Source: JACCXG01 sp963785755 (GTDB taxonomy: Bacteria > Acidobacteriota > Vicinamibacteria > Vicinamibacterales > 2-12-FULL-66-21). Taken from it: a stretch of 64,000 bases of DNA. The notes beneath the pieces were generated by a model that ran no database searches, was not told the origin of the DNA, and worked only from the letters and a program-made list of their open reading frames with translations. The position numbers and the translations under genes were made by a program. Below are positions 38,857 to 48,602 of the stretch, piece by piece (position 1 is the stretch's first letter; every line of letters starts with the position of its first letter). Where the stretch lies: positions 1 through 64,000 of the forward strand of contig CAWAXG010000003.1 of NCBI GenBank assembly GCA_963785755.1, given 5' to 3'.

Positions 38857-39902
38857 ACTCCCCAACCCCGGCGCGTCACCGGCTCGAGGCAGATGCCGCG
38901 TCCGATCGCCGGCGCGATGATTCGCAGCTCGGCCATCAGGCGGTCGAACTGATTCGGGAAGAGCGACTGCGCCCCGTCGCTCAGCGCGTGATCGGGATCG
39001 GCGTGGACCTCGATGATCAGCCCGTCCGCCCCGGCGGCGACCGCCGCGCGCGCCATCGACGCGACCATGTCGCGGCGCCCCGACCCATGGCTGGGGTCCG
39101 CGATGATCGGCAGGTGACTGAGCTTGTGAATCACCGGAATCGCCGAGATGTCGAGCGTGTTCCGGGTGTAGCTCTCGAAGGTGCGGATCCCGCGCTCGCA
39201 CAGCATGACGTTCATGTTGCCGCCGGCCAGGATGTACTCCGACGAAAGCAGCCATTCCTCGATGGTGGCCGAGATGCCCCGCTTGAGGAGGACCGGAGTC
39301 CGCGTCCGACCGAGCTCGCGCAGCAGCGTGAAGTTCTGCATGTTCCGCGCGCCGACCTGAAGGATGTCGGAGTACTTCTCGATCATTTCGATCTGACTGA
39401 GATCCATCACTTCCGAGACGAGCTTCAGGTTGTGGCGGTCGGCAGCCGAACGGAGGAGGCGCAGCCCTTCCTCGCCGAGTCCCTGGAAGCTGTACGGCGA
39501 GCTGCGCGGCTTGAAGGCGCCGCCCCGCAGGATCTTTGCGCCCGCGCGTTTGACCGCCGCCGCCGCCGCCTCGACCTGCTCCTCGCTCTCGGCTGAGCAC
39601 GGTCCGGCCATGACCACGACTTCGTCGCCGCCTATCCGGACGTCGCCGACGTTGACCACGGTGTTCTCGGCCTTGAAGGTGCGGCTGGCGAGCTTGTACG
39701 GCTCGGTAATCCGCAGCACTTCCTGCACCCCGTCGAGCACCTCGAGCAGGCGCGCATCGAACTGGCGATTTCCACCCACCGCCCCGAGCACGGTGCGCAG
39801 CGCTCCCGTTGATCGGTGCACATCGAATCCCATTTCCACGAGCTGCGCGATCACCTTCTGCACCTGCTCGTCGGTGGCGCGCTCCTGCATGACAACAACC
39901 AT
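38853..39902 (-). CDS. aroF: 3-Deoxy-7-phosphoheptulonate (DAHP) synthase, type I-beta with ferredoxin-like regulatory domain
   Basis: The first enzyme of the shikimate pathway, condensing PEP and erythrose 4-phosphate. The 349-residue protein has an N-terminal ferredoxin-like domain (residues 1-75, VVVMQERATDEQVQKVIAQL), which in the family senses tyrosine/phenylalanine. The barrel follows with VVMAGPCSAESEEQ, RGGAFKPRSSPYSFQGLG, LLKRGISATIEEW and DPSHGSGRRDMV. It lies 12 bases after the separate chorismate mutase gene. In some bacteria the mutase is fused to this same enzyme class, so a complex between the two products is plausible. Confidence 0.96.
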   Translation of the reverse strand: MVVVMQERATDEQVQKVIAQLVEMGFDVHRSTGALRTVLGAVGGNRQFDARLLEVLDGVQEVLRITEPYKLASRTFKAENTVVNVGDVRIGGDEVVVMAGPCSAESEEQVEAAAAAVKRAGAKILRGGAFKPRSSPYSFQGLGEEGLRLLRSAADRHNLKLVSEVMDLSQIEMIEKYSDILQVGARNMQNFTLLRELGRTRTPVLLKRGISATIEEWLLSSEYILAGGNMNVMLCERGIRTFESYTRNTLDISAIPVIHKLSHLPIIADPSHGSGRRDMVASMARAAVAAGADGLIIEVHADPDHALSDGAQSLFPNQFDRLMAELRIIAPAIGRGICLEPVTRRGWGV

Positions 39903-39914
39903 GAGCCTGCTCCG

Positions 39915-40286
39915 CTATCCTTGTGGTGTCCGAGTGTCCGGGTTTCCGCCAGGGTCTGCGATCGTTCCCGAATCCTTGACTTCCGCCTCCCGTTCCAGCC
40001 GCCGCGCTTCGTCGATCACACGCTCGAAGAGCCGCTTGATCGAGGCATCGTTCAGCGGCCCGGGATTGATCCGCTGCACGTGCGCCAGCACCTCAGCCTC
40101 GCGCGACGGCTGATAGATCTCGAGCCCGAGCAGTTTCTTCTCGCGGCCGATCTCGAGCGCGCAGGCGGCGCGCGCGCTCAACAGCCGCACCAGCAGCTCG
40201 TCCAGATCGTCGATGCGCCGGCGCAGGTCGTCGACGCGCGCCAGCACCTCACGGGCGTCGGGGGTTACAGCTCGCTCTTCAGCCAT
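39915..40286 (-). CDS. Chorismate mutase (AroQ class)
   Basis: Converts chorismate to prephenate. The 123-residue monofunctional helical protein has an N-terminal core of the AroQ type: VDDLRRRIDDLDELLVRLL with catalytic Arg, ALEIGREKK with catalytic Lys, then YQPSREAEVLAHVQ and KRLFERVIDEARRLE. The start ATG 40286 lies 22 bases inside the end of trpA. It has a short tail after the core with no known domain. It stands directly before DAHP synthase and TyrA, so the tyrosine/phenylalanine branch genes are grouped at the end of the operon. Confidence 0.93.
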   Translation of the reverse strand: MAEERAVTPDAREVLARVDDLRRRIDDLDELLVRLLSARAACALEIGREKKLLGLEIYQPSREAEVLAHVQRINPGPLNDASIKRLFERVIDEARRLEREAEVKDSGTIADPGGNPDTRTPQG

Positions 40287-41055
40287 CGCACGTATTCCGC
40301 TACTCGATCGCCGAGGCCGTCCGAGTCCGCATGGGCGGCGATCTCCTGCACCAGGGCGCTGCCCACGACGGCGGCATCGGCATGTCTGCACGCCTGCGCC
40401 ACATGCTCCGGGCGGGAAATGCCGAAGCCAACCGCCACCGGCAGCGCCGCCTGGGCGCGCACCCGCGCGAGGAGCGGCACCACGTCCCCCGCCAGCGTGT
40501 CCCGCGCGCCGGTGACGCCGAGCCGCGAGATCACGTAGAGGAACCCGGCCCCCAGTTCCGCCGAGCGCCTGATTCGATCGTCGGTGGTCGTCGGACTGAT
40601 CAGGAAGATCGGATCGAGCCCGGCGTTCACCAGCGGTGCCCGCAGCGGTTCCGCCTCCTCGACCGGGTAGTCGAGGACCAGCACCCCGTCGATGCCGGCG
40701 TCCTTTGCTTCGGCCGCGAACGTCTCCGCATCCATCTTGACGACCGGGTTCGCGTAGGTGAACAACACCAGCGGCGTCTGGTGAGCCTTTCGAAACTCGC
40801 GCACCAGGTCGAGCGATCCGCGCAGGGTCATGCCGGCGGCCAGCGCGCGCTCGCTGGCGCGCTGAATGACGGGTCCGTCGGCCAGCGGATCCGAGAAAGG
40901 CACGCCGACCTCGATGACGTCGGCGCCGCCGCGCGCCACCGCGTCGAGCACGGCGGCCGAGCGGCGTGCGTCCGGATCCCCCGCCGTGATGTAGGCCACG
41001 AGGCCGCCGCGGCCTCTGTCGCGCAACTGGCGGAACGTCCCGGACAGCCGCGACA

Positions 41056-41059
<4 letters not shown>
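40265..41059 (-). CDS. trpA: Tryptophan synthase alpha chain
   Basis: Cleaves indole-3-glycerol phosphate to indole and glyceraldehyde 3-phosphate. The 264-residue protein has the catalytic Glu in IEVGVPFSDPLADGPVIQ, the catalytic Asp in GVLVLDYPVEEAE and the phosphate-binding region FGISRPEHV. ATG 41059 overlaps the trpB stop by four bases, and ATG 41056 is directly adjacent. It is the last of the seven trp genes. Confidence 0.97.
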
Positions 41060-42276
<1,217 letters not shown>

Positions 42277-42279
42277 GAT

Positions 42280-42912
42280 TTACAGCACGCCTACTGATTG
42301 CAGCGCGGCAAAGAACGCGCGCAGCTTCGATTGATCTTTCTGTCCGGGCGCTAATTCGACTCCGGACGACACATCCACGGCGTGAGGCTGCACGGTTCGC
42401 ACGGCCTCCTGCACGTTGTCCGCGTTCAACCCGCCGGACAGGATCACCGGACGCCTGCCGGCCGCCGCCGCCGCGACCGTCCATTCGACTCGCTGGCCGG
42501 TTCCGCCGCGCCTGATGGGATCGTGCGCATCGAGCAGCACGGTCATGCCCGCAGGGACACCGTCCACCGCCGCCATCGTGAAATCGCGGCCGACCGGAAG
42601 CGCCTTGATCACGCGGAACGGAGATCCTGCATACGCCGCGGCATCTTCGTCGCCGTGCAGCTGGATCACCGTCATCCCCGCGCGCGCGGCGGTCTCGAGC
42701 ACCTCTTCGCGCGGCTGATTCACGAACACGCCCACAGTCGCGACAAACGGCGGCAGCCGGCGCGTGATGTCGCGCGCCGCATCGACCGCGACCACGCGAG
42801 GGCTCCGTGGCCAGAACACGAACCCCAGTGCGCTCGCCCCGAGCTCGACGGCCAGCCGTGCGTCGTCGAGGCGCCGAATTCCGCACACTTTGACCCTCGT
42901 CGGCACCGTCAA
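42280..42912 (-). CDS. trpF: Phosphoribosylanthranilate isomerase
   Basis: Amadori isomerase, third step from anthranilate. The 210-residue barrel shows the catalytic Cys in VKVCGIRRLDDA, the GFVFWPRSPR loop, QLHGDED, the catalytic Asp in LLDAHD, LSGGLNADNV and the C-terminal phosphate site VDVSSGVE. The start overlaps the trpC stop by four bases. Confidence 0.97.
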   Translation of the reverse strand: MTVPTRVKVCGIRRLDDARLAVELGASALGFVFWPRSPRVVAVDAARDITRRLPPFVATVGVFVNQPREEVLETAARAGMTVIQLHGDEDAAAYAGSPFRVIKALPVGRDFTMAAVDGVPAGMTVLLDAHDPIRRGGTGQRVEWTVAAAAAGRRPVILSGGLNADNVQEAVRTVQPHAVDVSSGVELAPGQKDQSKLRAFFAALQSVGVL

Positions 42913-43745
42913 CCCTCTCGCCTGCTCGAATCCATGGTGACCACCGACGCGTCTCCACCGCGCAGCGCCCGCAGCGCCAGGCCGGGATCGGGCTGGGTAA
43001 TCAGCTGTTCGCCGACGAGGAACGCGTCGTATCCGATCGCGGTCAGCCGCGCGATGTCAGCCGGAGACTTGATGCCACTCTCCGCCACTGAGGTGACGCC
43101 CCGCGGCAGCGCCGAGGCGACCGCCTCGAGGACGTTCCGATCGACGGTCAGTGTCCTGAGATTGCGGCTGTTGACGCCGACGATGTGCGCCCCCGCATCG
43201 AGCGCCCGTTTCAGTTCCTCCACGTCGTGCACCTCGACGAGCGCCGCGAGTCCGAGCTCCTGCGCCCGCGCGTGCAGATCGCGGAGCGCCGCGACGTCCA
43301 GGGCGGCAACGATCAGCAGAATCGCGTCTGCGCCGAGCGCCACCGCCTCGAACAGCTGATACTCGGCGACGATGAAATCCTTGCGCAGTATCGGCAGCCC
43401 GACCGCCTCTCGCGCGGCGCGCAGGTGCCCGGGTGCGCCGTCGAAGAACGTCGGTTCGGTGAGCACCGAGATCGCCGCGGCGCCGGCCTCCTCGTACGCG
43501 CGCGCGTGAAGAGCGGCATCGTAGCGCTCGCGCAGGATGCCTCGTGAAGGCGACCGGCGCTTGCATTCGGCGATCACTCTCGGAGCGGTGGCTTCGCGAA
43601 GGGCGCGCGCGAACGCGTCACCTGCCGGGCGTCTCCAGTGCCAGTCGAGCGAGTGCACCGGTGCGTCGCCCGAGCGAACGGACACGATGCGCCGCGTCGC
43701 AGCGACAATCGCCTCGAGAAGATCCGGAGCCGCGGTCGTGCTCAT
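42909..43745 (-). CDS. trpC: Indole-3-glycerol phosphate synthase
   Basis: Ring-closure step giving indole-3-glycerol phosphate. The 278-residue protein has the active-site phrase AECKRRSPSRG (catalytic Lys), ISVLTEPTFFDG, LRKDFIVAEYQ, the catalytic Glu in LVEVHDVEE, and VNSRNLRTL, VAESGIKSP. The start ATG 43745 overlaps the trpD stop by four bases, and the long frame upstream is a shadow of trpD. Confidence 0.97.
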   Translation of the reverse strand: MSTTAAPDLLEAIVAATRRIVSVRSGDAPVHSLDWHWRRPAGDAFARALREATAPRVIAECKRRSPSRGILRERYDAALHARAYEEAGAAAISVLTEPTFFDGAPGHLRAAREAVGLPILRKDFIVAEYQLFEAVALGADAILLIVAALDVAALRDLHARAQELGLAALVEVHDVEELKRALDAGAHIVGVNSRNLRTLTVDRNVLEAVASALPRGVTSVAESGIKSPADIARLTAIGYDAFLVGEQLITQPDPGLALRALRGGDASVVTMDSSRREG

Positions 43746-44766
43746 GTCCGCGCCTCTGCGTCGGCCTGCGACAGCCGCCGCAGATTGTCCAGCGTCGCGG
43801 CGGCCCGCCCTTCGTCCAGGGCCGCGGCGGCCATCGCCACACCGTCGGGCAGCCGCGTCACGCGCCCGGCCACGAGCAATGCCGCCGCGGCATTGAGCAG
43901 GACGATGTCGCGCGGCGCGCCGCGCTCGCCAGCCAGGACGCTCTGTGCGATTTCGGCGTTGCGTGCCGCGTCGGCGCCTCGCAACGCCTCCGGCGACGCC
44001 TTGGGAATGCCGATGTCGGAGGGGTGGAGGTAGAACGTGTTGACTTCCCCGTCCCGGCACTCCGACACCTTGGTGTACCCGGTCGTCGAGATCTCGTCGA
44101 GGCCGTCCGCACCGTGGACGACCCAGGCGCGCTCCGAGCCGAGCAGTGCCAGCGATCTGGCGACGAGCTCCGTCAGTTCCGGACGGGGCACGCCAATGAG
44201 CTGGCGGCTGGCGCCCGCGGGATTGGTCAGCGGACCGAGCAGGTTGAACGCCGTCCGCACCCCGAGCTCCTTGCGCGTCGGCGCCGCGTGCCGCATCGAC
44301 GGATGAAACGTCGGCGCGAAGAAGAACGCGATGCCCGCCTCCAGGCACCGCTCGACGACTCCAGGGTCCGCCGCGATCTTGACCCCCAGCGCCTCGAGCA
44401 GATCAGCGCTGCCGCATCGGCTGGAGACCGATCGATTGCCGTGCTTGGCCACTCGAACGCCGCACGCCGCGATCACGAGCGCCGCCACGGTCGAGACATT
44501 GAACGTGTGCGCCCGATCGCCGCCCGTCCCGCACGTATCGAACACCGGCGCATAGTCCTTCGACAGCCTCGTCGCCCGGCTCCGCATCGTCTTCGCGAAT
44601 CCGACGACTTCGGCCGGCCGCTCGCCCTTCATCGCGAGCGCCATCAGCAGCGCGGCTATGTGCGAAGGCTGCGCCCGCCCCTCCATGATCTCTTCCATGG
44701 CGGCCGCCGCTTCCTCGGTGGTGAGGTCCTGACGGCGCTGCAGCTTCTCGAGTAGCGTCGGAAACA

Positions 44767-44770
<4 letters not shown>
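43742..44770 (-). CDS. trpD: Anthranilate phosphoribosyltransferase
   Basis: Transfers phosphoribose to anthranilate. The 342-residue protein shows the PRPP-binding segment CGTGGDRAHTFNVST, AKHGNRSVSSRCGSAD, and FAPTFHPSMRHAAPTRKELGVRT. It is a standalone enzyme not fused to TrpG. The start overlaps the trpG stop by four bases. Confidence 0.97.
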
Positions 44771-45323
<553 letters not shown>

Positions 45324-45327
<4 letters not shown>

Positions 45328-46812
45328 AGACCTTCCTCGGCCATGGCGAGCGCCTGGAGCAGCGCGCGCGCCTTGTCGCGGGTCTCCTCGTACTCCGCGG
45401 CAGGGTTCGAGTCGGCGACGATTCCAGCTCCCGCCTGCACGCGGGCCTGTCCTTCGCGGATCGTGATGGTGCGAATGGCGATGCAGAAATCGAGATTTCC
45501 GGCGAAGTCGATGTATCCGACCGCGCCGGCGTAGACGTCGCGACGCGTCGGCTCGAGCGCTGCCAGGATTTGCATCGCCCGAATCTTCGGTGCGCCCGAG
45601 ACCGTCCCTGCCGGAAAGCATGCGACCAGCGCATCGAGGTGGTCGCGGTCCTCGGCGAGCCGGCCGTCCACCCGGGACACGAGGTGCATGACGTGCGAGT
45701 AGCGCTCGAGCGCCATGTACTGCGGCACACGTACGGATCCGAACTCGCAGACCCGGCCCAGGTCGTTGCGGCCCAAGGTCGACGAGCATGACGTGCTCGG
45801 CCCGTTCCTTCTCGTTGCGCTTCAGCTCTTCGGCCAGCCGCAGGTCGTCCTCGTCGTTCGCGCCTCGCGGACGGGTTCCGGCGATCGGATGCGTCTCCGC
45901 GCGCCGGCCTTCCACCCGGACGAGCATCTCCGGCGAGGACCCGACGATGGAGAGGCCGCCGAGCCGGATGAAATACATGTATGGCGACGGATTCACGTGG
46001 CGGAGCGCGCGATACACCGTGAAGGGATCGGCGGTGATGTCCGCCTCGAACCGCTGTGAGAGCACGCCCTGATAGATGTCGCCGGCGGCAATCCGCTCTT
46101 TGATCGAACGGACGCCGGTTTCGAAGTACTCCTTCGTCTGATTCGAGCGCACTTCCGGAGCCGCGCGATTGGTCGACTCGGTCTGGGACAGGCCGCGCTC
46201 GAGCTCGCGCTCCAGGAATTGAATCTTGGCGCAGGCGAACTGATAGAGCGCCTGCAGATCTTCGTCTGGGGTGATCCGGGCGTTCGCCACGATCAGGATC
46301 CGGTGCTTGACGTGATCGAACGCGAGTACCGTGTCGAACAGCATGAACCCGGCGTCGTCCTCGGCGGGTCCCGACGCCCAGGTCGCGTCCCGCCAGGCCT
46401 GCTGGAGGGCGGGCTCGAAGACCGGCGCGGCGTCGTAGCCGATGAAGCCGACCGCGCCACCCGTGAAGCGCGGTAGGCCCGGAACGTACGGCGATCGGAA
46501 CTCCGCCATCAGCCGTCGAAGCACGACGATGAAGGGCTCGTCCGCTTCGGTCCGCACGCCGGATCGATCGAGCGTCGTGACGCCGCGGCTGGCCTTGAGG
46601 ACGAGAAACGGATCCTTTCCGAGGAACGAGTACCTCGCCACGCGCTCGCCGCCTTCGACGCTCTCGAAGAGGAATGAGTAGTCGGAGTGTTCGGCGATCT
46701 TCAGGAACGCCGACACCGGGGTGAGCAGATCCGCGATGATCTCCTTCACCACCGGCACGAACGTGCCGCGGCGCGCCAGTTCCACGAATTCTTCGAACGT
46801 CGTCTGCTTCAT
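45324..46812 (-). CDS. trpE: Anthranilate synthase component I (one frame offset)
   Basis: Makes anthranilate from chorismate. Read across one offset it has 495 residues. The N-terminal frame contains TPVSAFLKIAEHSDYSFLFESVEGGERV, corresponding to the tryptophan-binding region (LLES-like), and then GAAGDIYQGVLSQ-type catalytic sequence and AGTRPRGANDEDD. The C-terminal frame supplies GRNDLGRVCEFG and FPAGTVSGAPKIRAM. The join at 45772-45774 reads CTTGGGCCGC where CTTGGCCGC restores MLVDLGRNDLGRV. The start ATG 46812 overlaps the aroDE stop by four bases. Feedback inhibition by tryptophan is likely from the conserved N-terminal site. Confidence 0.94.
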
Positions 46813-48257
46813 GTGTGCATCAGTCCTGCGGCGCGCTGAAAGAGGCCCTCGGGAGGCGCGTGTCCCGTCCAGAGCTCGAACTGGCGCTCCGCCTGCGCGA
46901 CCAGCATCTCGAGCCCGCCGATCGTCATGCACCCGGCCGCGCGAGCATCACGGAGCAGCTTCGTTTCGGCCGGCGCATAGACGAGGTCGAACACGATCTC
47001 GCCGTCGAGCGCGGCGCCTTCGATCGGGCTTTCCACGGCGGCGGTTGCGCCGGCCGGAATCGCATTGACGAGGACGTCCCAGCTGCCCGCGCGCGGTGGA
47101 AACGTGCCGACCGTGCCATTGACCAGCTGCGCGATTTCCTGCGCGGCCTCGGCGCGCCGGGCGCAGATCGTGACCGAGGCACCCATATCGGAAAGGGCCA
47201 CGGCCACGGCGCGGGCCGCGCCGCCGGCGCCGAGAATAGAGGCACGAACGCCCTTCACTTTCATCCGCGCCGACAGCGGTGTCGAAAAACCGTAGACGTC
47301 GGTATTGGCGCCGTGCCACCGGCCATCTCGAATCACGAGCGTGTTCATGGCGCCGACGCGGCGCGCGAGCGGTTCGAGCTCATCCACTTCGTCCATCAGC
47401 GCGAGCTTGAATGGCGCCGTGATGCTGGCCCCAGCCAATCCGATCTCTCGGGCGAATCGCGTGAAGTCGTCAGCGTCGGAGGCCTGCAGCGGGAGATAGA
47501 TGGCATTCAAGCCGAAGTGCGCGAAGCCGGCGTTGTGCATCACCGGCGACAGCGAATGGCTGACGGGATTGCCGACGACGCCGTAGATGGCAGCATCGGG
47601 TTTGAGATCCCGGATGCGGAACTCTTTCAGGAGACGCGCCGCGGTGAACTGGCCGGGGGCAACCGCATCGCCGGCGTAGGTCCAGCGGTTGCGCAGACGC
47701 GAGGCGAGGACCCGGCTGGCCGAACCCGCGTCGCCCATCGCAATCAGCACATGCCCGGGGTCCAGTTCGCTGCGACTGGCATCGGCCAGCCGCATGACGC
47801 GCAGCGTGTCGGACAGGCTGTGCGCTTCGGCCGACAGCTTGATGACTTCCGCGCCGGACGACTTGAGCCCTTCCCAGCGGCTCTCCAGATCGCCTGGGAG
47901 CGGCCCATAGATGTGCGTGGACAGGACGACGCCGCGGCCGCGGCGCGCGCGAATCAGATCGTGCGCAAACGAGGCGCGCGACTCGACGTCGATGAATTCC
48001 GCGCCGCCGGCAATACCGTCCTCGAGGATCCGCTGACGAGCCTCCTCCGGGCCGTCGAATCGCCCACCCTCCCAGGAGGGCCGGCAGGTCAACACGACCG
48101 GCCTGCGGCGTCCCTCGAGGGCCGCCTGGGCGTCGGGCCTGTCCGCGAAGTCGAGCCGCATCTCGACCAGGTCGGCTCCCTCGGCGGCGTCCCGGTTTCG
48201 ACGGAGCTCTTCCATCGTGGTCCCGGTCGCGACGACGCAGATCTGCGGATTCGGCAT
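46809..48257 (-). CDS. aroDE: Bifunctional 3-dehydroquinate dehydratase (type I) / shikimate dehydrogenase
   Basis: Two consecutive shikimate-pathway enzymes on one 482-residue chain. Residues 1 to about 215 are a type I dehydroquinase barrel with LVEMRLDFADRPD, LTCRPSWEGG, the catalytic His in VVLSTHIYG and the Schiff-base Lys in AEVIKLSAEA. Residues about 225-482 are shikimate dehydrogenase: GNPVSHSLSPVMHNAGF, the catalytic Lys in SITAPFKLAL, GAMNTLV, ANTDVYGF and the NADP loop ILGAGGAARAVA. Fusion of these two domains is best known from plants and also occurs in some bacteria. It is the first structural gene after the trp attenuator. Confidence 0.94.
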   Translation of the reverse strand: MPNPQICVVATGTTMEELRRNRDAAEGADLVEMRLDFADRPDAQAALEGRRRPVVLTCRPSWEGGRFDGPEEARQRILEDGIAGGAEFIDVESRASFAHDLIRARRGRGVVLSTHIYGPLPGDLESRWEGLKSSGAEVIKLSAEAHSLSDTLRVMRLADASRSELDPGHVLIAMGDAGSASRVLASRLRNRWTYAGDAVAPGQFTAARLLKEFRIRDLKPDAAIYGVVGNPVSHSLSPVMHNAGFAHFGLNAIYLPLQASDADDFTRFAREIGLAGASITAPFKLALMDEVDELEPLARRVGAMNTLVIRDGRWHGANTDVYGFSTPLSARMKVKGVRASILGAGGAARAVAVALSDMGASVTICARRAEAAQEIAQLVNGTVGTFPPRAGSWDVLVNAIPAGATAAVESPIEGAALDGEIVFDLVYAPAETKLLRDARAAGCMTIGGLEMLVAQAERQFELWTGHAPPEGLFQRAAGLMHT

Positions 48258-48332
48258 AGGGTCGGGTCGGTCGAATCTGAGCTCCGAATCGTGTCCGGAC
48301 GGTCAGCGTCCTGAATCATCCCCCAAAAACGA

Positions 48333-48368
48333 AAGGAGCCTCCTCAGCGCAAGCTGAGGAGGCTCCTT
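48333..48368 (-). terminator. Intrinsic terminator (attenuator) in the trp operon leader
   Basis: On the minus strand, a perfect 16-bp stem (arms 48368-48353 and 48348-48333) closes on the four-base loop TTGC. It is followed by TTCGTTTTTGG (48332 downward), a U-rich tail in the direction of the operon. The stem lies 75 bases before the aroDE start. No gene ends nearby on this strand, so it is placed to stop transcripts before the operon. Confidence 0.9.
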
Positions 48369-48416
48369 GAATGTCGTTCCGCGCGCCTTGACTGGCTAGC
48401 GGTTTGCCCCCTCAGC
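48353..48416 (-). promoter_or_regulatory. Antiterminator pairing of the trp attenuator
   Basis: GCTGAGGGGGC (48416-48406), starting nine bases after the last Trp codon, can pair over 11 bases with GCCTCCTCAGC (48363-48353), the upstream arm of the terminator stem. Ten pairs are Watson-Crick and one is G-U. The two structures are therefore mutually exclusive, as required for an attenuation switch. Confidence 0.8.
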
Positions 48417-48491
48417 AGCACTGTGCCACCACCAATAGGACTTGGAGGTCCCAAAATAGGCGCCGGCAAAGGGGCTGAAGACGAGGTGCAA
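48396..48491 (-). CDS. trp leader peptide with three tandem Trp codons
   Basis: A 31-codon frame on the minus strand from TTG (48491) to TAG (48398-48396). Residues 18-26 read SYWWWHSAA, with TGG TGG TGG at 48434-48426. The peptide also holds three Phe and two Tyr before or next to the Trp run. TTG is the only start-like codon in frame after the predicted transcription start, and there is no ATG in the whole leader. A ribosome held at the Trp codons would free the antiterminator arm. A ribosome reaching the TAG, eight bases beyond that arm, would cover it and let the terminator form. The start codon is the least certain part. Confidence 0.8.
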   Translation of the reverse strand: MHLVFSPFAGAYFGTSKSYWWWHSAAEGANR

Positions 48492-48500
48492 AGTGCGGTC

Positions 48501-48529
48501 ACGATAGCACCTTTGTCCTTGACCTGCAA
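48501..48529 (-). promoter_or_regulatory. Promoter of the aroDE-trp-aroF-tyrA operon
   Basis: TTGCAG (48529-48524), a 17-base spacer and TATCGT (48506-48501) on the minus strand match the sigma70 boxes at 4 of 6 positions each. Transcription would start near 48494, only a few bases before the leader peptide TTG. Its -35 box abuts and shares one base with the -35 of the divergent promoter. Confidence 0.6.
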
Positions 48530-48547
48530 GCAGTTGGTATCTATAAC
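48519..48547 (+). promoter_or_regulatory. Promoter of the S55 peptidase gene
   Basis: TTGACC (48519-48524), a 17-base spacer and TATAAC (48542-48547) match the sigma70 consensus at 10 of 12 positions. The start would be near 48554, leaving a leader of about 50 bases before ATG 48603. It is back to back with the trp operon promoter. Confidence 0.72.
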
Positions 48548-48602
48548 AGGATCAGGCGGTCCTCGACCGTCCTCCGTGCCAGATTCCAACGTCCAAACGC
48601 AT

